Shown in pieces: positions 23,120 to 33,128 of a stretch of 64,000 nt of DNA (the stretch's first letter is position 1; each line of letters starts with the position of its first letter). The position numbers and the translations under genes are program-made. The stretch comes from Agapanthus africanus. Taxonomy: Eukaryota > Streptophyta > Magnoliopsida > Asparagales > Amaryllidaceae. The notes under the pieces are model-generated. The model worked only from the letters and a program-made list of their open reading frames with translations, was not told the origin of the DNA and ran no database searches. The stretch lies in NCBI GenBank assembly GCA_030015575.1, contig CM057342.1:616495348-616559347 (forward strand), in the 5' to 3' direction.

Positions 23120-24383
23120 AAAGGCTATGGATTGGAGAGAAGTCTTTATAGACTACTTCAAATCCCGTCGAACACCTGAAGATGCATCCTCAAGGCATCG
23201 GCTCATGAAACGAGCTCTATCCTTTGCCTTTGTTAATGATACTCTGTATAAGAGATCATTTGATTCTCTATGGCTAAGATGCCTGGGACCTGAAGAGGCA
23301 AAGAGAGCCGTCCAAGAAACTCACGATGGACTATGCGGTTCTCACCAAGCCGGCCCAAAGATGAAGCTGAAGATCAAATGGATGGGCTACTATTGGCCCA
23401 CGATGATCCAGGACTGCCTCGAATACACGAAGCAATGCCACTCATGCAAGATTCACGGAGATTTTATCCATCAGCATCCAAATCCACTACATCCAACGGT
23501 GGTTAGCTGGCCGTTTGAAATGCGGGGAACTGACATAATCGGCCCTATTGAACCAGCATCGTCCAGAGGACATCGATTCATTTTGGAGACAACTGATTAT
23601 TTCTCCAAGTGGGCAGAAGCAGCACCACTGAGGGAAGTGAAGACGGAGAATATCCTCCATTTCTTCAAGACGTACGTCATTTATCGGTTTAGAACTCCGC
23701 GACGGATCATCTCCGATAACGGGCCGGCCTACAGAAGCCATAAGATCAGCCGCTTCGCACAACAGCATAACATAGACTGGAGATAATCTTTAGTCTATAA
23801 TTCTCGAGCTAACGGTCTAGCTGAGGCTTTCAACAAGACCTTAACAATGATCGTGAAAAAGACGGTGTCTCGAAATAAGAAGGACTGGCACGAGAGACTG
23901 CATGAAGCTCTTTGGGCGTATCGAACTACGTTCAAAACGGCCACGAACACAACGCCGTACGCGTTGGTATTCGGTACGGAGGTGGTACTCCCCCTCGAGA
24001 TAGAGCTACACTCTCTACAAGTGGCAGTTCACTGCGAGCTAACAGACGAAGAAAATGCTCACCTTCGGCTTGAGGAGCTCGATACCCTTGATGAAACCCG
24101 GCTCATAGCGTAATAAAATCTGGAGGCTTATAAAGCAAAGATGACGCGCTCAAATGAGAGATTGACTAGGCCGAGAACATTCCACCAAGGCGAACTCGTG
24201 CTAGTGGTCAAAAGACCTATGATCCCTAATCATGCCAAACAGGGGAAATTCGAGCCGAACCATGAAGGCCCGTATATCATAGACAAAGTTTACCAGGGTG
24301 GAGCCTACCTACTCTTGGACATGCATGGTGAAAGACCTTTCAGGCCAATAAACGGTCGCTTCCTAAAAAAATACTACGCCTGA
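23120..24383 (+). pseudogene. Gypsy A integrase
   Basis: Integrase joins the DNA copy to the chromosome. The N-terminal H-H-C-C zinc domain is at about 23310-23465 (HDGLCGSHQAGPKMKLK, then CLEYTKQCHSCKIHG). The catalytic core begins near 23510 (PFEMRGTDIIGPIEPAS) and continues with TDYFSKWAEAAPLREVKTEN and PRRIISDNGPAYRS near 23695-23735. A conserved helix follows near 23900-23960 (HEALWAYRTTFKTATNTTPY). The C-terminal basic part ends with FRPINGRFLKKYYA at about 24340-24383. No chromodomain is seen, as expected for Tat. It is a fossil with a few breaks. Confidence 0.85.
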
Positions 24384-24750
24384 CGAGTCATGGCCTAGGT
24401 CAATGATAGATGACGACTCCTATGTCCGCTCTCTATCTTCCTAAGCCTAAACTCTATAAGTAGTAGCCGGTTTACGGACCGAAACGTCCTTAAACTAACA
24501 ATGGACCACTATGTTCTAAAACTAGCTGTTAACCGAGACGTCGATAAACTACTGTGGACTGCAGCATCCCAAGGCTGACACAAAAAAATATAAGAAAATA
24601 AAAAAATAAAATATATATAAAAAAAGAGAAAACGGTATGTCCATAAGCAAATGGGCATGGATGAAAACCCGAAAGGGCTCCGTGAGTAAAAACTGCAGAG
24701 CTACCGGCGAGTTTTTATGAAAACCCGAAAGGGCGCAACCTCGTTAAAAG
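24384..24750 (+). other. Spacer start in gypsy A: GGACC repeats and one GAAA-loop unit
   Basis: After the polymerase come short units (GGACCGAAACGTCC, GGACCACTATG, about 24475-24560) that resemble the 25 bp LTR array, then an A-rich stretch, then one copy of a unit of about 145 bp (24630-24745) containing ACGGTATGTCCATAAGC and two AACCCGAAAGGG hairpins with GAAA loops. Gypsy B has about four copies of this unit at 37150-37735. Confidence 0.65.
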
Positions 24751-24970
24751 ACACTTGCAAGGTCCTCTTGACCCTGTAAGGAGAAACCACCTGCGTGAGA
24801 TCCTTACGACTCATAAGGGACCAACACACTTAGGGGATCCTCACGATTCCTAAGGAGAAATTACACTTACGAGATCCTCACGACTCGTAAGGAGAACCTT
24901 CCTATAACACCCTCACTGCTCATAGGATTCAAAAGCCTTAAGTTACAGGGATCTGAACCTGTTCTTAAGC
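24751..24970 (+). repeat. Hairpin block A1: variable stems, near-constant CTCAC loop
   Basis: Five short inverted repeats of about 25 bases, spaced by about 10 bases of GAGAAA-type linker, followed by a longer inverted repeat (CTTAAG, ACAGG, CCTGTT, CTTAAG, near 24933-24968). Examples: CTTGCAAGGTC with GACCCTGTAAG (24755 onwards), and CTTACGAG with CTCGTAAG around ATCCTCACGA (24868 onwards). Stem sequences differ between units; the loop core stays. Confidence 0.75.
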
Positions 24971-25081
24971 CATCACAACCTCCAATGCTGCCTTACAAAT
25001 GTCTCGACCCTTGTATACTATCCACGGGTGCGAATAAACATTTCCCTAGCAAAGTCCCATCCATGACAAGGGATATGTTTG
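24971..25081 (+). other. Spacer segment with GTATACNATCCACGGG motif and left target copy of the solo LTR
   Basis: The motif ttgtatactatccacgggtg at 25011-25030 recurs after the other hairpin blocks and in every gypsy LTR. The last five bases, gtttg (25077-25081), are the left target duplication of the solo LTR. The same stretch without the insertion is seen in gypsy B near 38041-38090. Confidence 0.65.
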
Positions 25082-27301
25082 TGTTAGTTATATGTATGCC
25101 CTAGAGGCCATTACTGTACATTGGATGTATATTGTAGTGGATGCTGGGACATATATAGGTAGGACTTTCTTGCTCGACATGATAGTACGCTATCTGGTTG
25201 CTCTTTATCTTAACGTGTATACTTTCTGTCTCTCTGTTACATGTTGATAAAGCCCTTAGGATGTGTACTCGACTTCCAGGACTGTGATGCAGATCATACT
25301 AGTGGGGCCTGGATAGTCCATGAGTACATCCTTCAATGTTCCTAGTCGAGGGAATATCGAGACGGGGCATCGATATTCCAGAGTAGACTAGCGTATATCT
25401 TCTCGACCCATGCGATGGGCGATGGATGATCCCATATCCATTGGTGTTTGACATCGGAGATGGTATGCGGGTGCTCAGTGGAGACTGGGTACACTGAACG
25501 GACTCGCCGAGAACTCCCAAATGGTATTATACCTCACGTCAGATGGCAGTTCTCTGGTGACACTGGTACAGCTTAGTCTGTTGACCCGAGATCGTCATAG
25601 AGTCTTGTGTGTCTCCCACTGTGCTTTGATTTCCACCCTACCACGGCTCTACTGAGTCGTGCAAACAGGTGGTTTTTGGGTACAGTCCCGATTCACATGG
25701 AGGCAATGAGCGATAGGAGGGGATTCGTCTCTCCCGGTATTGGGGGTTGATGTTGCGCTATGCTCGACTGGCCATAACAGGAAATCCCTGGCCAGGGTTG
25801 CAGTGGCCTACTGGTAAGTGTTATCAGCAGTTTCACACATGTCATGGACTTCACGTCGGCATGACTTATCGAGCTACTGGGGTCTGACGTTTACCACCCC
25901 TAGGCGAGATATGCGGCATATCAGACGAACAGACCGGACTGTACGGTAAGTGTTACTGGTTGGATTCACAGGAGTGTGAGCGGGCTTGCTCGTCGATCTT
26001 CTGATCGCTCAATACCCGGGTGGCCGTTACGTTTAGCAGACCGCTTGCGGCTTGTGGGTGTTTGATATGATCATCATCTGCTGCCGGCGTATTGACGAGT
26101 CTTTAGAGTCCTATACAGAGGTTTCCTAGCTCAAGCGAAACGAAATAGGAGCGCATATGAGATATGTGCGGGACCAAGAATAATACCAGTATATGATACT
26201 GTATTTGATTCTCGTGATTTGTAACATTGATCGGTTATATGCGATATAGCCGGGTTATCGGATCAAGTGTTGATTCGATAAGTTGTTACTATTGATATTA
26301 GTCGGTTATATGCGATATGACCGGATCGTTAAATCAAGTGTTGATTTAATGATTTAATGCATAATTATATATTTGATATATTACTTTGCATTAACTAGTA
26401 TAGGTTCACTTAAATTGGATTTACTCACTTGTATTGCATATTGTATATGTGATATATTTTTTGGTGCACATGATTGTATCATGTTTGATGATACATTCTA
26501 GCTTGGTTTTGTGTAAAGTATTAAACTATGGTTAGTTAGTGGTTAGGGTATCATTTCTTTTACTTATTCATTTATCTATTTATTTATTTCATTTAGAAAA
26601 GAAAAAGAGAAAAGAATGGTTGTTATTTTTGTTTTTATTTGAAGCTTCTTGAAGCTTTGAACAAGTCCACCATTCTTGTCTCTTCTCTAACCCTAACCAC
26701 TCATCTAACCTTAGTTAAATCTCTACACTAAACCATGGTTGAAGTCATGATAAGTATTGATTTATTTATCAAATTAAAAATAACTTATCATATATTCATC
26801 TTCATCTTCTTCTTCTTCTTCTTCAAGAAGAAGCATGCCTCCATCAATGGCAACTAGCCAAAACAAGTGAGAAATCCAATTCTAAAGTGAACCCACCTCC
26901 TATTTCTTCATCCTCTACCGCTTGCCAAGTAGTATAGGGTGTTTCCTTCATAAGTTTTCTTGACTTGGTGAAGTTGGAGCTTGATCTAGCGATGCCTCGA
27001 CGTAGATCATCTTCGGCATCGTCGTCGATGACCTAGCCCTCTTTTTCTCCGATGAAGCCGACGCTAGAGCCCAAGATCCGATTTGTACAGCGAGGAGACT
27101 TCATCGCGGAGCCATGGAGGTAGAGAACCGGATCTACAAAGGTTGTAGCAACTTTCCTTTAGCATTTAATTCGTTTACATGCTTGCATCACCTATATATC
27201 TAGTTAACGATCCGTATTAGGGTTTGTAGGCACTTGTAAAATTTGAATTAGCCATGCTTGATCACTTGTGAGACTTCATTAGTGTGCCTAGGAACCCTAT
27301 A
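25082..27301 (+). mobile_element. Solo copia LTR
   Basis: A 2220 bp LTR of the copia A family with no internal region on either side. It begins TGTTAGTTATATGTATGCCC and ends AACCCTATA, where the family ends CTACA. It is flanked by the same five bases (gtttg at 25077-25081 and 27302-27306). This is what recombination between the two LTRs of one element leaves behind. The matching uninterrupted site is visible in gypsy B. Confidence 0.85.
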
Positions 27302-27545
27302 GTTTGCATAGTGAACAGCCCTTGTAAGTCCTCTCGACTTATAAGGAGAAAACACTCTTGTAAGATCCTTACGACTTATAAGAGACCATACGCTTAGGAA
27401 TCCTCACGATTCTTAAGGAGAAAATGCACCTGCGAGATCCTCACGACTCATAGGGAGAAATACCTTTATGAGACCCTTACGGCCCATGAAGTCAAAAGCC
27501 TTAGTCGACGGGATCCTAACCCTGTCTACTAAGCCACCTTTGTTC
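27302..27545 (+). repeat. Right target copy of the solo LTR and hairpin block A2
   Basis: gtttg (27302-27306) is followed by a second six-hairpin block at about 27320-27540. CTTGTAAGTC pairs with GACTTATAAG with one G-T wobble around CTCTC, and CTTAGGAATC pairs with GATTCTTAAG around CTCAC. The last, longer hairpin contains CTTAGTCGACGGG and CTGTCTACTAAG. Confidence 0.7.
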
Positions 27546-28185
27546 GACATCGACGAAGGCAGATGATGATTCGCTCCTGGCAATATCCCAGTTGTAGCGA
27601 TGTTGATGCCGAAATCGGTGTCAAATCCCAAAATTCGCAGCGAAAAGCCAGCGAACCACAAATGCATACAAAATAGCCAAAATGATGGGGCAACTTGCGA
27701 AAAAATCAGCAAGTAAAAATGTATGCATGCAAAATATCCGAAATGATTGGGCAACCGCAATAAAAATCCGCGAGTAAATAAAACAAACAGCCGAAATGAT
27801 TGGGCACTGCGAAAAATAGCCGAAATGATTGGGCAATCGCAACCTTCGTGATATAAAGGCTGAAATGATAGAGCATCGCGGAAAGAAAAATATATAAAAT
27901 GAAACCTTTTGCCCTACAGATGATATCACATTAATCCCTGTATACAATCCACGGGCGCAAACAAAGAAGGAATCACACCTTCTCTCCCCAGGCTCCATCA
28001 GAAGAAGAAGTCAAATCTCAACGGTTCACAGATAGCCTGGAGATCATCTCAACATTCGTCTCATTACAACAAATGTGGCATAAAGCAAAGCAGAACCGTG
28101 ACAATTCCCAGTTCCATGACTCGGCGGTGCACAGATGACCGAGAGTCAAACCCCGACTCCGTGAAATGCGGATAAAGTCAACCCT
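27546..28185 (+). repeat. Spacer with CCGAAATGATTGGGCA repeats
   Basis: Five copies of a short unit (gccgaaatgattgggca and variants, about 27670-27870) are spaced 30-60 bases apart. The motif GTATACAATCCACGGGC follows at 27940-27956. Gypsy B has the same run at 38437-38650, with its motif near 38722. Apparent minus-strand reading frames across both runs are products of the repeat, not genes. Confidence 0.65.
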
Positions 28186-29390
28186 TCCTGGTCACGTGGA
28201 ACACGGCCTATGTCAATCCTAACCCCGTGGGAAACGTCCAGAGCGAAACCTGGTCCTCGCAGAACACGGCTATGCCAATCAGACCCCGTGGGAAGCATCC
28301 AGAGCAAAATTCCTGGTTTTGTGGAACACGACCTATGTCAATCCTGACCCCGTGGGAAACATTCAGAGTGGAGCCTGGTCCTCGCAGAACACGGCTATAT
28401 CAATCAGACGCTGTAGGAAGCATCCAGAGAAAAATTCCTGGTTTCATGGAACACGGCCTATGTCAATCTTGACCCCGTGGGAAACGTCCAGAGCGGATCC
28501 TGGTCCTCCCAGAACACGGCTATATCAATCAGACCCCGTGGAAAGCATCCATAGCAAAATTCCTGGTCACGTAGAATACGGCCTATGTCAATCTTGACCC
28601 CGTGGGAAACATCCAGAGCGGAGCCTGGTCCTCGCAGAACACGGCTATGTTAATCAGACCCCGTGGGAAGCATCCAGAGCAAAATTCCTAGTCACATAGA
28701 ACACGGCCTATCTCAATCTTGACCCCGTGGGAAATGTCCAGAGCGGAGCCTTGTCCTCGCAGAACACGGCTATGTCAATCAGACCCCGTGGGAACCATCC
28801 AGAGCAAAATTCCTGGTCACACAGAACATGGCTATGTCAATCCGACCTCGTGGGAAGCCTCCAGAGCAAAATCCTGGTTTTATGGAACACGGCCTATGTC
28901 AATCCTGACCCCGTGGGAAACGTCCAGAGCGGAGCCTGGTCCTCTTAGAACATGGCTATGTCAATCAGACCCTGTGGGAAGCATCCAGAGAAAATTTCCT
29001 GGTCACATGGAGCACGGCCTATGTCAATCCTGACCCCGTAGGAAACGTCCAGAGCGGATCCTAGTCCTCCCCGAACACGGCCTATGTCAATCCTGACCCC
29101 GTGGGAAGCATCCAGAGCGGAGCCTGGTCCTCGCAGAACACGACTATGTCAATCCGACCCCGTGGGAAGCATCCAGAGCAAAATCCTGGTTACATGGAAC
29201 ATGGCCTTTGTCAATTTTGACCCCGTGGGAAACGTCCATAGCGGAACCTGGTCCTTGCGAAACACGGTTCATGTCAATCATGACCCTATAGGAAGCATCC
29301 AGAGCAAATCCTGGTCCCGTGGAATACGGCTAAAGTCAATCTTGATCCCATAGGAAACGCCCAGAACAACTCCTGACTCCGAATGCGGAT
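28186..29390 (+). repeat. Tandem array of about 61 bp units arranged as dimers
   Basis: About 19 units, each starting near CCCCGTGGGAA and ending AACACGGCTATGTCAATC. Two types alternate: one with CGTCCAGAGCGGAGCCTGGTC and one with CATCCAGAGCAAAATTCCTGG, giving a dimer of about 123-127 bp. Later units are more diverged. The open frames running through it are a by-product of the repeat length. Gypsy B has a different array (136 bp) in this place. Confidence 0.85.
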
Positions 29391-29397
29391 AATGGCA

Positions 29398-29640
29398 ACA
29401 CCATCAATCACTTACGGGTCCTCTAGACCCGTAAGGAAGAAAACTCTCTTGTAAGATCCTTACGACTTATAAGAGAAAACGCACTTAGGAATCCTCACGA
29501 TTCCTAAGGAGAAAATACACCTACGAGATCCTCTCGACTCGTAGGGAGAAAAATCTTTATGAGACCCTCACGACTCATGAAGTTGAAAAGCCTTAGGCAG
29601 CAGATCTGAACCTGCTTCCTAAGCCATCGCTACCTCTCGA
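29398..29640 (+). repeat. Hairpin block A3
   Basis: Same design as blocks A1 and A2. A perfect 10 bp stem, CTTAGGAATC (29484-29493) with GATTCCTAAG (29499-29508), surrounds CTCAC. CCTACGAG pairs with CTCGTAGG perfectly near 29520-29547. The closing long hairpin pairs CTTAGGCAGCAG with CTGCTTCCTAAG near 29591-29625. Confidence 0.75.
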
Positions 29641-29858
29641 AGAATTCAAAACGGAATGCTCCCTCTATTATCTGCAGGCTACGCTTACTAAAGTGACATG
29701 CTGATAACAAAGAAAAGAAGAAAGCAAAGAGATGACATAAGACATTGCGAAAGAAATGTATCTTTTATTCATAAATTCAATTGGATACAAAATACATCAT
29801 ATGAAAGAATAAAAAATGGATACATTTTATTCAAAATTACAAATGGTGCAAAAAACAA
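29641..29858. other. Spacer between hairpin block A3 and the antisense tail
   Basis: AT-rich sequence without repeats or reading frames that I can support. It aligns loosely with 40626-40874 of gypsy B (tatctctcgaag, ctctattatctg, gcatactgata-type words). It would be the 3' untranslated part of the antisense gene. Confidence 0.4.
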
Positions 29859-30479
29859 TTATTGAGAGGGAAACGTTTTCAATAGACCAATTAGCCGCTC
29901 GCGCACTTCCCTCAGCCCCTTTTCATTAGCTGCCGTGGTCAACTCTGCTTCAACCTGAGCCCGTTGCTGTAGATAAGATGAAAGTTGCTCGTCAGTGACC
30001 CGCTGAGCTACCTCACGACCTTGCGCATCTCGTTCAATGAGGTCGAGTTTCTTCCTTAGCGTTAGCCCGTCAGAAATGCAACGTAGAAGGCTTTCAAAGA
30101 TGACTTTCAGCTGTACAGCGTTTGCATTAACTTGAGCATGCAAACGAGCAGATTCGCTTAAAGTCTCCTCGCGCTCTTTACGCCTCAAAGCTGCTTCTTG
30201 TTCAAGATGGCGGAAGTAAGGGGTTCTCTCCTCGACCCATGCAGCCCGCTGGGAGTTCACAGGCAAGACCTCAGGGGCAGGACGTCTAAACTCAAGCTCA
30301 TGCAGACAGGCCTCGATTTTTCTGCAGTGATTAACCCAGGACTCTACAACGTCTTCATTATGAAAGTGCACGAGCGTCACCAGCATGGGATTAACCTCAG
30401 CAGCGAAACCTGAAGAAAAGTCAGGAGTCTCCGCATCAAGCTCCTCGAGGTGATCGATCAACATGCGCAGGCTATTCAC
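29859..30479 (-). CDS. Antisense accessory ORF of gypsy A: coiled-coil tail region
   Basis: An open stretch of 206 codons on the strand opposite to gag-pol. The product is rich in Glu, Arg, Leu and Ala, with heptad-like spacing from about residue 75 to the end (EQEAALRRKEREETLSESA, then LRKKLDLIERDAQGREVAQ), so it is probably a coiled coil. It lies directly left of the gypsy B insertion. To the right of B the same strand carries the low-complexity and PMD blocks (44.9-48.6 kb), so before that insertion it was probably the C-terminal part of the same transcription unit. Function unknown. Confidence 0.55.
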   Translation of the reverse strand: MNSLRMLIDHLEELDAETPDFSSGFAAEVNPMLVTLVHFHNEDVVESWVNHCRKIEACLHELEFRRPAPEVLPVNSQRAAWVEERTPYFRHLEQEAALRRKEREETLSESARLHAQVNANAVQLKVIFESLLRCISDGLTLRKKLDLIERDAQGREVAQRVTDEQLSSYLQQRAQVEAELTTAANEKGLREVRERLIGLLKTFPSQ

Positions 30480-30511
30480 AACACCTTTGGAAGAGGGACG
30501 TCGAGAGAAGG

Positions 30512-30516
30512 GACCT
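30512..30516. repeat. Probable target-site duplication of gypsy B, left copy
   Basis: gacct directly before the LTR; ggcct directly after the element at 44536-44540. Four of the five bases agree, and both LTR ends fit TGTT...AACA. Confidence 0.6.
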
Positions 30517-30669
30517 TGTTTACCCCAATCAGAGCAAAGCTCTGTTCAAATTCCAAGGCGGGAGATGAAGCAACGCTTCATCTTTCCCCAATCAGAGCAA
30601 AGCCCTACTTTGAAAATTTAAACTTTAATAAATGAAGCAACGCTTCAGATCCTCTGCGCTACGCACAGG

Positions 30670-30985
30670 GCGCCACGTGTCAAAATCAGGCATGCTAGTG
30701 CAGAGAGCGCAGCGCCCAAGGCAGCGCGCCCAATCAGAGCAAGACTCTATTTAAAACAAAAATTAAAGGAAGCAATGCTTCAGACGACTTGCGCTCCGTG
30801 CTGCGCGCCGCGTGGCAGCGCAGTTAGGTCAGCGCAGTTGCGCTGCGCGCCGCGTGTCAGCGCAGTTGCGCAAGCACAGTTGCGCCGCGCTCTGCGATGC
30901 GCGACACGTGTCACGCGCTGAGGCGCTTGCGCAGTTGCGCTGCGCTCTGCGCTGCGTGACACGTGTCACGCGCTGAGGCATTTGC
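30670..30985 (+). promoter_or_regulatory. Upstream LTR zone with G-box / ABRE-like CACGTG motifs
   Basis: CACGTG occurs at 30674-30679, 30905-30910 and 30960-30965, the last within the 12-base palindrome TGACACGTGTCA. All lie upstream of the TATA box. CACGTGTC is the core bound by plant bZIP factors in abscisic acid and light responses. The surrounding sequence is a repeat of TGCGC words. Regulation by such factors is inference. Confidence 0.45.
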
Positions 30986-31004
30986 GCCAAACAGAATTAA
31001 ATTC

Positions 31005-31410
31005 TAGTAAGATTCTTCTGTTCTTGTTAAAACAAGAAAATTGCCTTTTGTAAAACAGAAGCCCTTGGATCAAAGATCCAACAGTGGGGAAAATTCCCCA
31101 AATCACTCAGAGAAGGATCTCTTTAACAAACTTAACAAATCTATGGGCACTATATAAAGACCCCTAGACCCCAACTCAAAGATCATCAACATTATGAGAG
31201 ATTAAGAACCTCAAAACAGAGAGAACTCTGAAGAAATTTCAAGAAAAAGGTAAAAACCTTCACAAAATAGAAGAACTTCTTCTAATAGATCATTGATCTA
31301 AGAACAAGATCATTGATCTTCAAATGATAATAGTGCCTTTTACTTTTTATGAACCACTGGTTCTTTGAAAACAAGAAAAACTTGTTTTCTCTGATCAAAA
31401 ATTGATCAAA
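31005..31410 (+). repeat. Chain of short perfect hairpins in the gypsy B 5' LTR
   Basis: Consecutive inverted repeats include TTGGATC (31065-31071) with GATCCAA (31075-31081); TAGATC (31286-31291) with GATCTA (31295-31300); AAGATC (31306-31311) with GATCTT (31315-31320); GAACC (31351-31355) with GGTTC (31359-31363); AAAACAAG (31368-31375) with CTTGTTTT (31381-31388); and TGATCAA (31392-31398) with TTGATCA (31402-31408). Loops are 3-5 bases. Confidence 0.8.
31151..31158 (+). promoter_or_regulatory. LTR TATA box of gypsy B 5' LTR
   Basis: TATATAAA within ggcactatataaagacccc. The same word is at 42574-42581 in the 3' LTR, and CTATAAAAAGGCCCC is at 50114 onwards in the LTR of gypsy A. Transcription would start about 30 bases downstream, near tcaaagatcatcaac. 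Confidence 0.65.
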
Positions 31411-32167
31411 ATATAAAACAGTGACCTGCACTTGTAAAATTTGCACTGTTGCGCTCTTGGGTTGGTTCAAGCCACCAGAGAGCGCCACATGTCAGCACCT
31501 AAAACACTTGCGTTGTGCGCTTTTAAGAAAGAGCCTTGCTCTCTGAAATTGGCGCAACTTACCAGAACGCGCCACGTGTCAGCAGCGCAAGCATAGCGCA
31601 CTGGCGCAGCGCACTGCGCTTGCGCGACACATGTCATCACCACAAGCGTTTAAGCTCAGTGATTGGCGCAATGCGCCTGACAGATGCACTGCATCGTTTA
31701 CTGAAGGACCAGGCCCAAATCAAAAAGGCCTAGTAGGCCAAAATATATTGCAATGCAATAAAAAGGGCAGAGCCCAAACAAAATTGATGCTCTGCATCAT
31801 TTGTAAAAGGGCAGAGCCCAAACAAAATAAAATGCAATAAAAGGGCGGAGCCCAAACAAAATTGATGCTCTGCATCATTTATAAATGGGCAGAGCCCAAA
31901 CAAAATAAAAAATGCAATGCATTATTTAAAAAGGGGTAAAGCCCTAGCATAGGTTTAATAGGCCAAAAATAAGAAATAACGTTGAATATTCTCAACAGGA
32001 CTTAGCCCAATCATGGCCGTAAGTCCTCAAATTAAATTGACTGAGCAAGACTGCTCCCTTAAATCAATTTACATCTGGCTCAAGGGTACATCTCTGAACT
32101 CCTCTGACACCTGTCGTTGTAATTCTTCAACGTCGTCAGAGAGGTGACGGGTCCCGACGGCCATACA

Positions 32168-32340
32168 TTCAATGGACCACCACGTCCCTAAACTGGAACA
32201 TGGACCACCATGTCCCTAAACTGGAGATGGACCACCATGTCCCTAAACTGGCGATGGACCGCCATGTCCCTAAACTGGAAATGGACCGCAATGTCCCTAA
32301 ACTACCTATGGACCACTACGTCTCCAAACTGGAACAATAG
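32168..32340 (+). repeat. 25 bp tandem array in gypsy B 5' LTR
   Basis: Six to seven units of ATGGACCACCATGTCCCTAA plus ACTGG. Each unit contains GGAC and GTCC as an inverted pair. Homologous arrays: 43606-43742 (gypsy B 3' LTR), 14170-14350 and 51375-51580 (gypsy A LTRs). Confidence 0.8.
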
Positions 32341-33128
32341 AGCCCCCAAACGCTCTTTTGTTGGGTCTAAACGATCCCGTTTAAGTTGATCTTAGCCTCA
32401 AATATGGCTAACATATCCTTAAACATTCAAACAGACTTTAGTCCCAAATTGGACTATAAGACCCCCAATCAACTTTGGTTCAAGGGTACATCTCCGAACT
32501 CCTCTAACACATGTCGTTGTAATCCTTCAACGTCGTCAGAGAGGTGACGGGTCCCGACGGCCATATATTCAATGGACCACCATGTCCCTAAACTGGAAAT
32601 GGATCTAGACGATCCCGTTAAGTAGATCTTAGTCTGGAAATTAGACTAACGTATCCTTAACAAACGTTTAAGTTGATCTTAGCCTCAAATATGGCTAACG
32701 TATCCTTAAACCAAACCCTAAAACCCAAATCTAAGAAAGTACGGATTTGGACTAATCCACGTCCTACGGGCGATGAAATAAATAGTCTCCGTATACAATC
32801 TACGGGCAACCACAAACAAAACAAACACCCACGACACGAAGTGAAATTCTGAAGAAGGAGAAAGTTTTTACTGCGATGCGGTAGCGTAATTAACTGCAGG
32901 GGCTTGCGCCTGCAGGGAAGAGCGTCCCCATAATCAAAAACCCCTCAAGCGAGGGGGAATCTGACGAAGTCTGCTACATCGGCCGCATCCGTCTAAACCT
33001 CCGATACACGGTGCCATAAATCAACTTGGCATCTTCGGAGAGGTGGACGGATAAAATCAAATAGCATCTGTCCCGAATCTCAGTGTCAGGACTTCGCAGT
33101 CCTGTGCGCCGTCTTTCGGAGGGGAACA

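Larger units (their letters stand above)
30517..33128 (+). repeat. Gypsy B 5' LTR
   Basis: 2612 bp, from TGTTTACCCCAATCAG to AGGGGAACA, with ends TGTT/AACA. Contents in order: a GC-rich TTGCGC repeat zone with CACGTG motifs (30670-30990), a hairpin chain (31005-31470), a TATA box (31151), a second GC-rich zone (31485-31680), GGGCAGAGCCC hairpins (31755-31900), a 25 bp GGACC array (32168-32340), TTAGCC/GGCTAA-type hairpins, the GTATACAATCTACGGG motif (32791), and CTGCAGG/CCTGCAG and CCCCTC/GAGGGG hairpins near the end. Confidence 0.9.

Noticed and set aside
24751-24970. CRISPR-like look of the hairpin block (regular repeats with short spacers)
   Set aside because: Plant nuclear retrotransposon context, spacers nearly identical, no cas genes. 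Better explained as a hairpin array in an element spacer.
27413-27998. Minus-strand open frames rich in PNHFGYF- and PIISAF-like words
   Set aside because: They follow the CCGAAATGATTGGGCA repeats; the same artefact appears at 38287-38779 in gypsy B. No protein domain.
28227-29353. Overlapping + strand frames of 70-105 codons
   Set aside because: They run through the 61 bp tandem array and exist only because of repeat length and composition.
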